DNA of 47,434 bases from Chloroflexota bacterium (GCA_018823415.1 JAHJIN010000451.1:1-47434); one strand, 5' to 3'; counted from the first letter of the stretch, positions 33,772 to 42,163 are shown. A program made the numbers and translations. The notes: a model not told the origin generated them from the sequence alone.

Positions 33772-35037
33772 CTAACGGTGTAGATTGCGGGCAGCGACAA
33801 AAGACAGTCCCGCTTCCGTGAGCCGACGAGCCGTGCGATTGAGCGCGTCGTGCTTGTCCAGATAGTTGCGCAGGAGGGCCGGCATGAGTCCCTGGGCCTC
33901 GGCGTCTTCTTTGGGCAGGAAATACTCCAGGATATCCGACGGGTGCTCGCGCGCTGCGTCAATCTCGGGGATGCCACCCTCGTGCTTGGCTGAGATGTTG
34001 GTCACGTGGTCGGCCAGTTCTACCAGTTCCTCGGTTCGGTCATATGGCTGGCGCACAATGTTCTTGTACGTCTCGGTAATGTGGTGCTCAATACGGACCA
34101 TGTCCTCAAAACCCAGGTCGCCGCGCACCCGGGCCGTCAGCTCGATAGTCTCGTTGTTCACCGAGTTGCTCAGGTTGAATCCGATGAGGGGCGTAGTGCC
34201 GTCATCCCGGGAAAAGAGCTTGGCCGTCAGCAGCGTCCACAGCACCGAATAGGCGTTGTCGTTGCCCATAAAGACGGAAATCTTGAACTCGTTGTCCACG
34301 CCCAACTTGTAGAGCAGGTAGCCCAGCAACACGGTGCCGGGGTTGACGTTGAGCACCTGGCGGATGCCATAGGTGGTATAGTAATGCAGGAACTCGTCCA
34401 GCCACTTGAGGGCGTGCTTGTTGGGCTGGCCCACGCCGCCGAAATAGCCGGTGATGGTGGCCGGCCCGCCCAGGTGGACGTTGGACCCGTCGGTGCCCTT
34501 GGTGTCCAGCGTTTCCACATAGCTGGCTCCCACGATCTGCATGGCAGCGGCCACGGCCAGGACGTCGTTGTCGCCCACTTGCTCTTTCATGGTGCGCACG
34601 CGGATGTAGCGGCCGGGCATCAGCTCGCGCCGCTCGATGGCCTGCCGGGCCTCGGCGATGAGAAAGGGGAAATATTGCAGCGCGCTGATTTCGAGCGTGA
34701 CCGGATACTCTTGATTAAAGGTCATCTCGTCGGCCTGGGGTCCCAGCACCTGTCGGCGATAGTCGGCTACCGAGGTGAATGCGCCCTGGTCACGCTGTGC
34801 GGCGAGCCAGTCCAGGTCGGCCACGTCATCCGGCGCGGCCTCGCGCAGCCGGGCCATGAGGTTGTCCAGCTTGCGGGCCTCTGCCGCTTTGCGGTTGATC
34901 TCTTCCGGCGTGCCGTATTTCGCCACCACGTCCAGAAAGGCGTTGATGACCGGGTTGGTCGGGTCCAGTAGCAGGTCGTTGATCTCGGCCAGCCGGCCGG
35001 CGGGGATTTGGAGCCTGGTGCGCAGGTCATTGGTCAT
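33772..35037 (-). CDS. Conserved protein of unknown function
   Basis: 421-aa soluble protein that I do not recognise. No signal peptide or membrane span. The middle (about 165-330) alternates predicted strands and helices with Gly/Asn-rich turns (LGGPATITGYFGGVGQPNKH, KISVFMGNDNAY, LIGFNLSNSVNNETI), which looks like an alpha/beta barrel enzyme with candidate polar site residues, including E and HH in VRIEHHITE. The N-terminal 90 residues are helical and charged. ATG 35037 follows AGGAGG by 9 nt. It is first in a possible operon: radical SAM enzyme 60 bp downstream, then the YGPPP lipoprotein and nuclease. Confidence 0.8.
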   Translation of the reverse strand: MTNDLRTRLQIPAGRLAEINDLLLDPTNPVINAFLDVVAKYGTPEEINRKAAEARKLDNLMARLREAAPDDVADLDWLAAQRDQGAFTSVADYRRQVLGPQADEMTFNQEYPVTLEISALQYFPFLIAEARQAIERRELMPGRYIRVRTMKEQVGDNDVLAVAAAMQIVGASYVETLDTKGTDGSNVHLGGPATITGYFGGVGQPNKHALKWLDEFLHYYTTYGIRQVLNVNPGTVLLGYLLYKLGVDNEFKISVFMGNDNAYSVLWTLLTAKLFSRDDGTTPLIGFNLSNSVNNETIELTARVRGDLGFEDMVRIEHHITETYKNIVRQPYDRTEELVELADHVTNISAKHEGGIPEIDAAREHPSDILEYFLPKEDAEAQGLMPALLRNYLDKHDALNRTARRLTEAGLSFVAARNLHR

Positions 35038-35124
35038 GGACAAGTCCCTCCTTGGGGTTCAAAATTTGTCGGGGCCACCACGAGAATGGGTATCTGGCCC
35101 TCAAAATGCTTGTTATTCCTGGTG

Positions 35125-37278
35125 TCATCCGAGTCTCTGGGTGCCAGGTAGCTGCTCCACCGGCCCGTCGGCGGCCTCATCGCCCACCAGCAGGTATGCG
35201 CCAACCATCACAATGACCAGTGCCAGCAACCCCCCGATGAGCAACAGCAGCCCGGTGTTCGCGGGCGCGCTGGTGCTCGCGGCATAGCCGCCCTGCCCAT
35301 AGCTATACAATCCATAGCCGCCCAGCGGCGCGCCCCGGGTCGCGGTGCCAGTGGCCGGACTATAGTCCCGCAAGATCAGCGGCAGGTATACCTTGCGCAG
35401 GTTGTCGATCTCGTTCGAGTACCAGCCCTCGCGGCCTCCCTTTTCGTGCGCGGTGACGGCGACATAGACCGTGTCGTCACCCAGTCCCGATAGGGTAAAC
35501 TGGGTGAGCGCGCCCACGTCGATGGGCGAGTTGCCCTGGGCGGCCCCGGTGCCGTGATACGGCGGGCCGGGGGCGTCATCGTCATAGTAGACCTTGTAGC
35601 CATAATCGGCCGGCGCGCCGGGGACGGCGTCCCAGGTCGAGGCCACGGCGCCCGCGCCGGCGACGCCCTGCAGGTGTTGGGGCGGCGGCACCGGCGCCTG
35701 GGGGTCCAGACCGTGCAGGTAGGGGATAAAGAGCAGGCGGCCCCGGTTGGCGTTGTCATACCAGTCATAGACGTGGTCCAGGATGTCCACCGAGGCGGTG
35801 GTGCCCCAGTAGTTGTTTGTACTGCTGATGTCCGCGACAGCGCCATAATAGTATGACGCGACCACCACATCATAGGGCGAGTTGCCATAGAGGTTGTTAT
35901 AATGGAACTGGGGTGAGCCGACAATGGCTATCCCGCCGATGATACCCGAGGGCGCGGTGTTGCCGACGATGGTATTGTAGAGGAAATCGGAAACGCCATA
36001 GTAGGCCCCATAGTAAACCCCTGCACCCTGGCCGTCCTGAGAGACACTGTTGGCCGTGATGGTGTTGCTCATCACCGCGCTGCCCCCGGCGTAAATGCCG
36101 CCGCCAGCGTGGGTGGCCCAATTGCCGCTGACAATGTTGCCCGTTGTCGTGCTGCTGTACATGGTATAGATGCCGCCGCCGGCATTGTCGGCCGAATTGC
36201 CGCTGACGATATTGGCGGTCACGGTGCTATTCCAGTCCGCATAGATGCCGCCGCCATCGCCGCTATAGTAGTCTGTGGCCGAATTGCCACTGACCGTGTT
36301 GCCGGCCACCGTGCTATGGTTGGCATAGATGCCGCCGCCGTTCCCGGCCAAATTGCCACTGACGGTGTTGCTTATTACCATGCTCTCATCGGCATAGATG
36401 CCGCCGCCAACGTAGGTAGCCGAGTTACCGCTGACGGCGTTGCCTGCTACCGTGCTATACCCGGCATAGATACCGCCGTAGCCGCCCGCGTTGTCGCGGA
36501 TGGTGTTGCCCGTCACTGTACCATAGTACGTCAAGACACCGCCGCCATAGCCGCCCGAGTTGCCGCTGATGACATTGTCGCGGATGGTCACGGGGGAGAC
36601 CTCGGTGGCGACGGCGTAGATCCCGCCCCGGCCGTTATGACGCACGGTGCAATGGGCAATCAAGGGCGCCGCGGCATCGGCCTGGATAGTTCCGTACACG
36701 CTGGCCTCGGCGCGATCCTGGTCGGCGGTGGGTCCCAGGAGAGGAAGAACGCCATCGACAACCTTGGGCGTGGGTGTGGGTGCGGGTGCGGGTGTAGGCG
36801 GCATGCTGCTGCCACCGCCATATTCTACCGTACAGTATTCCAGGATGCTCCCACCAACGTAGGCGCCCCCACCGTCAAACACGGCGTCCACGCTGCTATC
36901 GGTAAACTGGATGTTACCCCAATCCCCGGGCTGCGGACTGGCCTGGCTGGAGGTGAAGGTGATGGGGGCAAGCGCGGTGCCGCGCGCCACCAGGGTGCCA
37001 TCCACCTGCAGCAGTTTGTCGGTATTGAACTTGACCACCACACCGGCCTGGATGGTCAGGGTGACACCGGCCATCACCTGCACGTTGGTGGTGGCCAGGT
37101 AGGGGCTGTTCGCCAGGGTCCAGGTGGTATCGGAGAGGATGGGGCCGCTCACCGGCGTGTCGACGGCGGGAGCAGCACGGGCACTCGCGCCGAGCGCGAG
37201 CGGGAGCAGAACCAGAATCAGGGTCAGCGCGACCAGAGGACGCAGGTACGTTTGACGTTGCCCGGTGTTTCCAGCCAT
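35125..37278 (-). CDS. Secreted right-handed beta-helix surface protein with C-terminal membrane anchor
   Basis: 717-aa exported protein. A Sec signal peptide (cleavage near ARAAP, residue 35) is followed by a beta-rich region (about 40-155), a short TPAPAPTPTP linker, then a right-handed parallel beta-helix (about 190-470) built from repeats such as GGGIYA..STVxGNTVSGNSA. A fibronectin-like domain (about 520-620) and a final TM helix (about 672-694, LLLLIGGLLALVIVMVGAYL) with an acidic end place it on the outer face of the membrane. Beta-helices of this kind bind or cut polysaccharides; no catalytic residues can be assigned. Ribosome site AAGGAGGG before ATG 37278. Confidence 0.88.
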   Translation of the reverse strand: MAGNTGQRQTYLRPLVALTLILVLLPLALGASARAAPAVDTPVSGPILSDTTWTLANSPYLATTNVQVMAGVTLTIQAGVVVKFNTDKLLQVDGTLVARGTALAPITFTSSQASPQPGDWGNIQFTDSSVDAVFDGGGAYVGGSILEYCTVEYGGGSSMPPTPAPAPTPTPKVVDGVLPLLGPTADQDRAEASVYGTIQADAAAPLIAHCTVRHNGRGGIYAVATEVSPVTIRDNVISGNSGGYGGGVLTYYGTVTGNTIRDNAGGYGGIYAGYSTVAGNAVSGNSATYVGGGIYADESMVISNTVSGNLAGNGGGIYANHSTVAGNTVSGNSATDYYSGDGGGIYADWNSTVTANIVSGNSADNAGGGIYTMYSSTTTGNIVSGNWATHAGGGIYAGGSAVMSNTITANSVSQDGQGAGVYYGAYYGVSDFLYNTIVGNTAPSGIIGGIAIVGSPQFHYNNLYGNSPYDVVVASYYYGAVADISSTNNYWGTTASVDILDHVYDWYDNANRGRLLFIPYLHGLDPQAPVPPPQHLQGVAGAGAVASTWDAVPGAPADYGYKVYYDDDAPGPPYHGTGAAQGNSPIDVGALTQFTLSGLGDDTVYVAVTAHEKGGREGWYSNEIDNLRKVYLPLILRDYSPATGTATRGAPLGGYGLYSYGQGGYAASTSAPANTGLLLLIGGLLALVIVMVGAYLLVGDEAADGPVEQLPGTQRLG

Positions 37279-37399
37279 CGTTCCCTCCTTGTCCCAGTTC
37301 CGTGGAGAGCGGTTCGCCAGCCAGCCCGCGCCACCCGATCAATAGGTAACGCAGGTTTGTGTTCGACCGCGGCGGGGAGCCGGCGGTCCACACGAGTTC

Positions 37400-37428
37400 A
37401 GTGTACCACGCACGTTTCCAAACGTCAA
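37400..37428 (-). promoter_or_regulatory. Promoter for the beta-helix protein gene
   Basis: Minus strand: TTGACG (37423-37428), a 17-bp spacer and TACACT (37400-37405) preceded by TGG. It gives a leader of about 115 nt. Confidence 0.7.
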
Positions 37429-37463
37429 GTGCCTGTATCCACACCACAGCACCGAGCGTCCGC

Positions 37464-37492
37464 TTGCCCGGCTTGCTCCTGTGTGCTACAAT
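37464..37492 (+). promoter_or_regulatory. Promoter for the aldehyde ferredoxin oxidoreductase gene
   Basis: TTGCCC (37464-37469), a 17-bp spacer and TACAAT (37487-37492) preceded by TGC. Leader of about 30 nt to ATG 37529; diverges from the beta-helix promoter. Confidence 0.65.
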
Positions 37493-37528
37493 ACCGCGCA
37501 CAATACCTCACTCCCGAGTCTATGACCC

Positions 37529-39487
37529 ATGAGACGCAAACTGCTCTACATCGACCCCAACCGCCGGCGATTCTGGCTCCAGGCGTTGGAAACCACCGCG
37601 CTGGACAAGGACCCCCGCGAAGAATACTTCACCCTCCACGGCGAGGCACTGGGCCAGTATGTGCTGCGCCGCGACCCGGGCGCCGTGGTCATCGCCCGGG
37701 GACCGCTGTCGTTCCTGCCCGGCAACAAGGCCACCGTCGCCTATATCTCGCCCCTCACCGGCGTGCCCCACTATAGCTTTGTGGGCGGCCGCGCCGCCCG
37801 CGAAGTGCTGAACCTGGGCCTGGATGCCATTGTCTTGGCCGGTCCCCCTCCCCCGGCGCAGCCCCCTGCGGGAACGGGGGAGGGGACAGGGGAAGGGGAG
37901 AAATCTTCCCCCTACGCCGTCGTCACCGGCCGCGCCCCCTGCATCCATGTGGCTTTCCATGACGCGACCGACCTCCCCACCGGCCAGCGCGCGGCCTTTT
38001 ACTGGCTGGTCGAGCGGGAGTTGGCCGGCGATGCCAACGCCGGGACCGTGTTTACCCTGGGCGACGGCGCACGCTATGGCTATCGCACCGCCAACCTGGC
38101 CGCTGACGCTGTCTATCACGCCGGCCGGGGCGGAGCCGGCCTCGCCCTGGCCCAGCACGCGGCGGCCCTGGTGCTCCGAGGCGAGGAGATGACGCCGGCG
38201 CAGTTCTTTGGCACGGCGGGGCATAATAACCCGGCCGCCCTCATCCGCGAACGGGTGGACCGGGTCACGGCCCGATTGTCCGGCAAGACCGGCGGCACCA
38301 TCCGCAAACTATACGACACCGGCGGCCCTGCGCCTGACGGAGAACGGCCCACCCTCCCGGCCCACAACGCAACCCAACTGGGCACACCCAGCGCGCAACT
38401 GGGCAGCGACCGGGTGCTGAACGCCAGCCGTCACGGGCGTACCGGCTGCCACTGGTGCCCGGTAGACTGTCGCCACTGGCACTGGGTCCCGGCTGAATAC
38501 GCGCCCGAGGGCCGGGACATCTTTTTGGACGATTTCGAGCCGACATACGCCGTCTATGCCATGCTGGGGCTGGCCCCGGCCGACGATTCGCTGGCCGGCC
38601 GGTTGGCCTTGCTCCGGGCCGGCGATGAGCGCCTGATCCTCCCCATCGAACAGATGGGCTGCGACGTCATCGACGTGGGCGTGGGGCTGGCGGCGCTGTG
38701 CGAGGGGGTGGCGCGGGGCCTTATCCCGGCCAGCGACGTGCCGCCGGCGCTGCGTGGCGACGGGTTCGGCAACCTGGACGCCATCGCCGAGGCGGTGGCG
38801 CTATTGCACGCCGGCGAGGCCGAGGCGTACCCGGCCCTGCGCGCCGTCGCCGACGGCCCCCAGGCGCTCGCGGAGCGCTATCCCGGCGTGTTCGACATCG
38901 TGTTTACGTCTGGCGCGGGCACGCTGGGCAACGCCGGCCACGCCAATGCCCTGTGGACCTTCCTCATGCCCTTTGGCCGCTTCTTTGGGCACTATGTGGG
39001 CCAGTCCTACAAGATCTCCAGCAGAGCTGGACAGGTGGCCGGCGAGTTGCCCGACGACCCGGCGCAAGCCGCCGCCCTGTTCGCGCGCGTGGTGGACGAG
39101 GCGCTGCGTCGCGAGCGTTTTGGCGTGCTGTGCAACGCCCTGTCCATGTGCGCCTTTGTCTTTCCTGCCTTTGGACAGAACGGTGAAAGCATTGACCTGG
39201 ACGGCGATCTGCTGGCGCGCGTGTTGGCCGAGTATGGCATCCAGACCACGCCGGAAGACCTGGAGTGGTTCGCCGGGGCGTTCTGGGCGCAAAGCATGGA
39301 CCTGAAGGCACAGTACGGCTGGCGACCGCCGGCGGCTGACGAGTTGCCGGCCCGCGTGTACGAGGCCCTCTCGCTGGCGCTGGGCCACTCGCCGGCCGAG
39401 TTGCGCGCTCTCATGGCCGATCTCATCGCCGAATGGCACCGCCAGGCCGGGGCAGCCATGCGTCTGTTCGGGTACGAGCTGCCATAG
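37529..39487 (+). CDS. aor: Tungsten-containing aldehyde:ferredoxin oxidoreductase
   Basis: 652-aa cytoplasmic AOR-family enzyme, oxidising aldehydes to acids (or reducing acids) with ferredoxin through a bis-pterin tungsten site. The [4Fe-4S] ligands are C307, C310 and C314 (GCHWCPVDC) and, near the end, C541 in LCNALSMCAF. The N-terminal strand MRRKLLYIDPNRRRFW and the pterin-binding SFVGGRAAREVLNLGLDAIV are typical. Residues about 105-128 (PPPPAQPPAGTGEGTGEGEK) are a low-complexity insert that breaks the usual strand between AIVLAG and YAVVTGRAPC. It is caused by a palindromic DNA element (37845-37885 and flank). The gene stands alone and converges on hypC across a strong terminator. Confidence 0.92.
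   Translation: MRRKLLYIDPNRRRFWLQALETTALDKDPREEYFTLHGEALGQYVLRRDPGAVVIARGPLSFLPGNKATVAYISPLTGVPHYSFVGGRAAREVLNLGLDAIVLAGPPPPAQPPAGTGEGTGEGEKSSPYAVVTGRAPCIHVAFHDATDLPTGQRAAFYWLVERELAGDANAGTVFTLGDGARYGYRTANLAADAVYHAGRGGAGLALAQHAAALVLRGEEMTPAQFFGTAGHNNPAALIRERVDRVTARLSGKTGGTIRKLYDTGGPAPDGERPTLPAHNATQLGTPSAQLGSDRVLNASRHGRTGCHWCPVDCRHWHWVPAEYAPEGRDIFLDDFEPTYAVYAMLGLAPADDSLAGRLALLRAGDERLILPIEQMGCDVIDVGVGLAALCEGVARGLIPASDVPPALRGDGFGNLDAIAEAVALLHAGEAEAYPALRAVADGPQALAERYPGVFDIVFTSGAGTLGNAGHANALWTFLMPFGRFFGHYVGQSYKISSRAGQVAGELPDDPAQAAALFARVVDEALRRERFGVLCNALSMCAFVFPAFGQNGESIDLDGDLLARVLAEYGIQTTPEDLEWFAGAFWAQSMDLKAQYGWRPPAADELPARVYEALSLALGHSPAELRALMADLIAEWHRQAGAAMRLFGYELP
37845..37885. repeat. G/C-tract palindromic element inserted in frame in the aldehyde oxidoreductase gene
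   Basis: CCCCTCCCCCG (37845-37855) and CGGGGGAGGGG (37875-37885) are perfect 11-bp inverted copies with a 19-nt spacer. They are followed by GGGGA repeats to about 37900. The tract encodes only Pro/Gly/Glu-rich residues absent from other family members. Confidence 0.8.
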
Positions 39488-39506
39488 GCCCGGCGCCAGA
39501 CAGCAA

Positions 39507-39546
39507 AACGCGCGTGACCGATCATCATCGGTCACGCGCGTTTTTT
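39507..39546. terminator. Strong bidirectional intrinsic terminator
   Basis: Perfect 16-bp stem, AACGCGCGTGACCGAT (39507-39522) with its complement (39527-39542), and a 4-nt loop CATC. It is followed by a T-run to 39546 on the plus strand and flanked by AAAA (TTTT on minus) on the other side. It sits between the converging aldehyde oxidoreductase and hypC genes and serves both. Confidence 0.93.
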
Positions 39547-39566
39547 CAACAGGGTCGGTCAAGACA

Positions 39567-39890
39567 TTACATGGTTTCCAGTCCAGCCAGAGGACCGGTC
39601 AAGGTCGGGGGCGGGCCGGTCACTGTTATCGGTGGCGCGTTGTCGCCGGCGGAGCGGAACAGCTCCTCCACCTCATAGCTGGCGGCAAGCTCGTCCAGCA
39701 GGCGCAGCGACTCCTGGGCCTCCTCGGCATCCAGCACGCTGATGGCATATCCGGCGTGGATGTACACATAGTTGCCCACCTGGGCGTCTGGCGTCAGCCA
39801 CAGGCTCACGGTGCGCTGCACGCCGCCCAGGTCGATCTCGGCCTCGCGGTCCTGGATAGACAGGATACGGGCCGGTACGGCCAAACACAT
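39567..39890 (-). CDS. hypC: HypC/HupF-family hydrogenase maturation chaperone
   Basis: 107-aa HypC protein, the small chaperone that, with HypD, delivers the Fe(CN)2CO unit to the hydrogenase large subunit. The N-terminal MCLAVPARI keeps the essential Cys2 after the start Met; the core IDLGGVQRTVSLWLTPDAQVG and YVYIHAGYAISVLD is typical. The C-terminal 25 residues are a Pro/Thr-rich extension (PPITVTGPPPTLTG) beyond the usual 75-95 aa. Start ATG 39890 has GAGGAG upstream; a Met 3 codons earlier is rejected because Cys must be residue 2. Last gene of the minus-strand cluster. Confidence 0.93.
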   Translation of the reverse strand: MCLAVPARILSIQDREAEIDLGGVQRTVSLWLTPDAQVGNYVYIHAGYAISVLDAEEAQESLRLLDELAASYEVEELFRSAGDNAPPITVTGPPPTLTGPLAGLETM

Positions 39891-39948
39891 ATTCCACACT
39901 CCTCACGACGGTGAGTCGGGCGAAGGTTTGGAACCTTCGCCCGGCCTT

Positions 39949-40488
39949 TCACTTGGGTTCCCCGGCCATCACCGAGGGTTGCCATTCGGTTCCGCGGCGC
40001 CCGGGCGTCTTGAGCGGGCGCGGTTCCACGCCCCAGCGGCGCAGTTCTACCAGCGCTCGGTCCACGAGCGCGTCCATCTGGGCGCCTACGACAGGACTCA
40101 GGCCCACGCTGGTTTCCAGCGACGCCGGCACCACACCCCACAGCACGATCTCGGCCGGGACGCAATCCAGCAGTTCCATCGTGGCCAGCAGATCGCGCAA
40201 GCCCATCTGGTGCGGCGACAGGGCCAAACCCGGGTGTGACGGTATGTCGTCATCAGCCAGGCGAACCAGTGTCCCCGGCGGCTTGTTGGCCGCTACTGCA
40301 TCCAGAACCAGCAGCCGATCCACGTCCTCCAGCCAGCCGATCAGTTCGATGTCCTTGGTCCCGCCGTCCAGCAGGCGCACGTGCGCCGGAAAGGCATAGC
40401 CGGCGCGCAATCGTTCCAGCGCGTGCACGCCCACGCCCTCGTCGCTCAACAGTGTGTTACCCAGGCCCAGGATGGCAATGTCGCCCAT
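39949..40488 (-). CDS. NiFe-hydrogenase maturation protease (HyaD/HycI family)
   Basis: 179-aa nickel-dependent endopeptidase that trims the C-terminus of a hydrogenase large subunit after nickel insertion. It begins with the family's ILGLGNTLLSDEGVGVHALE, whose E residue is a nickel ligand. The second ligand, D in LLVLDAVAAN, and the third, H in LALSPHQMGLRDLL, are present. The C-terminal 30 residues (PRPLKTPGRRGTEW) are basic and not part of the fold. Ribosome site GAGGTGAT. The likely target is the hydrogenase whose cytochrome b lies at the right edge. Confidence 0.92.
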   Translation of the reverse strand: MGDIAILGLGNTLLSDEGVGVHALERLRAGYAFPAHVRLLDGGTKDIELIGWLEDVDRLLVLDAVAANKPPGTLVRLADDDIPSHPGLALSPHQMGLRDLLATMELLDCVPAEIVLWGVVPASLETSVGLSPVVGAQMDALVDRALVELRRWGVEPRPLKTPGRRGTEWQPSVMAGEPK

Positions 40489-40547
40489 TCATCACCTCAC
40501 ACCAGATTGCCGATGGCCGACCGCCGCCATGCCTCCGTCACGATTTG

Positions 40548-40599
40548 GAAGGCACCCCCCTCGCCATATGGTTTACATAGGATGGAGAAGGGTGCCTTC
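40548..40599. repeat. Hairpin between the formate dehydrogenase and hydrogenase-protease genes
   Basis: GAAGGCACCC (40548-40557) and GGGTGCCTTC (40590-40599) form a perfect 10-bp stem around a 32-nt loop. It lies in the 188-bp gap (40489-40676). The T-rich side (CTTTGTG) is on the plus strand, so it is not a typical terminator for the minus-strand operon; it may be an RNA-processing or stability signal. Confidence 0.6.
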
Positions 40600-40676
40600 T
40601 TTGTGTCGCAAACACCAGATAGGAATCCCAGCCTTGCCGTTTACCTACCTGATAGGGCATCGACGGGTTGGAACGT

Positions 40677-41339
40677 CTATTGCCCATCTTCCTTGGCGAT
40701 CTCGGCATAGTATTTGGCGTGATGATGCTTCACATAGTCCTCGGGCACCCAGCCGAACAACATGCCATCCAATGCCCCCTTCATGAACGGGTGCATCACC
40801 GACAGGGCGAAATGCACCAGGAAAAAGGCCACCCAGGCAATCGCCATCAGATCATGGAGGAACACACAACCCATGAACACCAACGGGTCTATGCTGCCCC
40901 GGCCACCCCACATCAGTAGGCCGGTCACGCCAAAGACCGGATAACCCAGGGCCACCAGCAGGTAAAAGAGCTTTTGCCCGGTGTTGAACTTGTCCTGGGG
41001 CGGCATGGCTTTTTCATCGCCCAGGAAATAGTAGCCGGGAGCAGCCTTGAGCCAGCCCAGATCTATCTTGCTCCAGGTGAGCAGGCGCTTCATGGACGCG
41101 AAAAAGTTCTTATAGTCGGTGAGGAGGTACAACAGAGGCAACACACCCATCAGCAAGGCCCCCATGCGATGCACGAATCGACTGGCTTCACCGGCATCGC
41201 CGATCGCAAAGGGCCGCAGGTCCTGAAAGTACAGGAACAAACCCGTGAGCGCCAATGCCGCGAACGTGCCGGTATGCACCCAATGGACGAGCCGTTGCTG
41301 TGTGCTGAACACACGGATCAAACCGCCTTTGCGTTCCAT
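40677..41339 (-). CDS. fdnI: Formate dehydrogenase cytochrome b subunit (FdnI/FdoI-like)
   Basis: 220-aa membrane subunit with four hydrophobic helices, carrying two b-type hemes that pass electrons from the Fe-S subunit to the quinone pool. It has heme-ligand candidates in RLVHWVHTGTF and in the later HDLMAIAWVAFFLVHFALS helix, and ends on KYYAEIAKEDGQ. The start ATG 41339 has GAGGAGGG 6 nt upstream; an earlier Met (41360) lies inside the Fe-S subunit gene. The gene begins 1 bp after the fdnH stop. Confidence 0.92.
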   Translation of the reverse strand: MERKGGLIRVFSTQQRLVHWVHTGTFAALALTGLFLYFQDLRPFAIGDAGEASRFVHRMGALLMGVLPLLYLLTDYKNFFASMKRLLTWSKIDLGWLKAAPGYYFLGDEKAMPPQDKFNTGQKLFYLLVALGYPVFGVTGLLMWGGRGSIDPLVFMGCVFLHDLMAIAWVAFFLVHFALSVMHPFMKGALDGMLFGWVPEDYVKHHHAKYYAEIAKEDGQ

Positions 41340-41340
41340 A

Positions 41341-42153
41341 TTATCCCTCCTCTTCCACATGGATCTTGCGGCGGGCGATAAGCCAGTTGACCCCCAGAGC
41401 CACGGCCGTGCCTGCTATGGCCAAACCACCCAATGGTTGCACGATGTCCTGCCACAGAGTTGCCAGCACCGGGTATTGCGGGTTGGCCGGCAAGCCATAT
41501 AGCTCGGGCTTGTTTGCCAAGACATAGATGCGTCCCAGGCCACCGATTTGCGTGTCGCCATACACCTGGGCATTGGAATAGCCCTTGGCCTCGAGTTCAC
41601 CCACGCGCGCCTGGGCCTTGGACACCATGTCGTCCCACGCCCCCCAGTCCAACGCCTTGGCCGGGCAGGTTTTCACACAGGCCGGCAGCAAGCCGTTGGT
41701 GGTACGGTCCTGGCAAAAGACGCACTTGGAAGACAGGGCATCGCCGGTGACCTGGTTGACCACTTCCATCTTGGGGATACCGAATGGGCAGAACTGGGAG
41801 CAATAGCCGCAGCCATTGCACAGTTCCTTCTCGAACGTGACGATGCCCATTTCGTGTTTCTTGAGCGCGCTCGTGGGGCACACCTTGACACATACCGGGT
41901 CGCCGCAGTGCATACAACCCTCTTTGAGGAACAACCACTGCACGTGCCCCATGGGGCCATCGTCGACCTCGGTGAACTTGATGCGGGTCCACGTCTGGGG
42001 GGTGAGCTGGAATGGGTTCTCGTAGCTGCCGCGGTTGACAGTATGGGAATAGTCCCAGCCTTCGAGTTCGTTCCACTGTTTGCAGGCCACCTGGCAACCC
42101 CGGCAGGCCGTGCATTTGCTCTCGTCGATGTACATTGCCATTCTAGTTGTCAT
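41341..42153 (-). CDS. fdnH: Formate dehydrogenase iron-sulfur subunit (FdnH/FdoH-like)
   Basis: 270-aa four-cluster ferredoxin subunit that links the catalytic subunit to cytochrome b. Cysteine groups: CTACRGCQVAC, CMHCGDPVCVKVC, CNGCGYCSQFC and, for the last cluster, CVFC with LLPACVKTCPAK, each typical of 4Fe-4S clusters. A C-terminal TM helix (about 240-260, GGLAIAGTAVALGVNWL) anchors it to the outer face. Ribosome-site-like GGGGTGAGAG precedes ATG 42153, 10 bp after the catalytic subunit stop. Confidence 0.93.
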   Translation of the reverse strand: MTTRMAMYIDESKCTACRGCQVACKQWNELEGWDYSHTVNRGSYENPFQLTPQTWTRIKFTEVDDGPMGHVQWLFLKEGCMHCGDPVCVKVCPTSALKKHEMGIVTFEKELCNGCGYCSQFCPFGIPKMEVVNQVTGDALSSKCVFCQDRTTNGLLPACVKTCPAKALDWGAWDDMVSKAQARVGELEAKGYSNAQVYGDTQIGGLGRIYVLANKPELYGLPANPQYPVLATLWQDIVQPLGGLAIAGTAVALGVNWLIARRKIHVEEEG

Positions 42154-42163
42154 CTCTCACCCC

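Noticed and set aside
36050-36620. Regular short repeats that at first resemble a repeat array.
   Set aside because: They vary in length, lack constant spacers and encode the coils of the beta-helix protein in frame.
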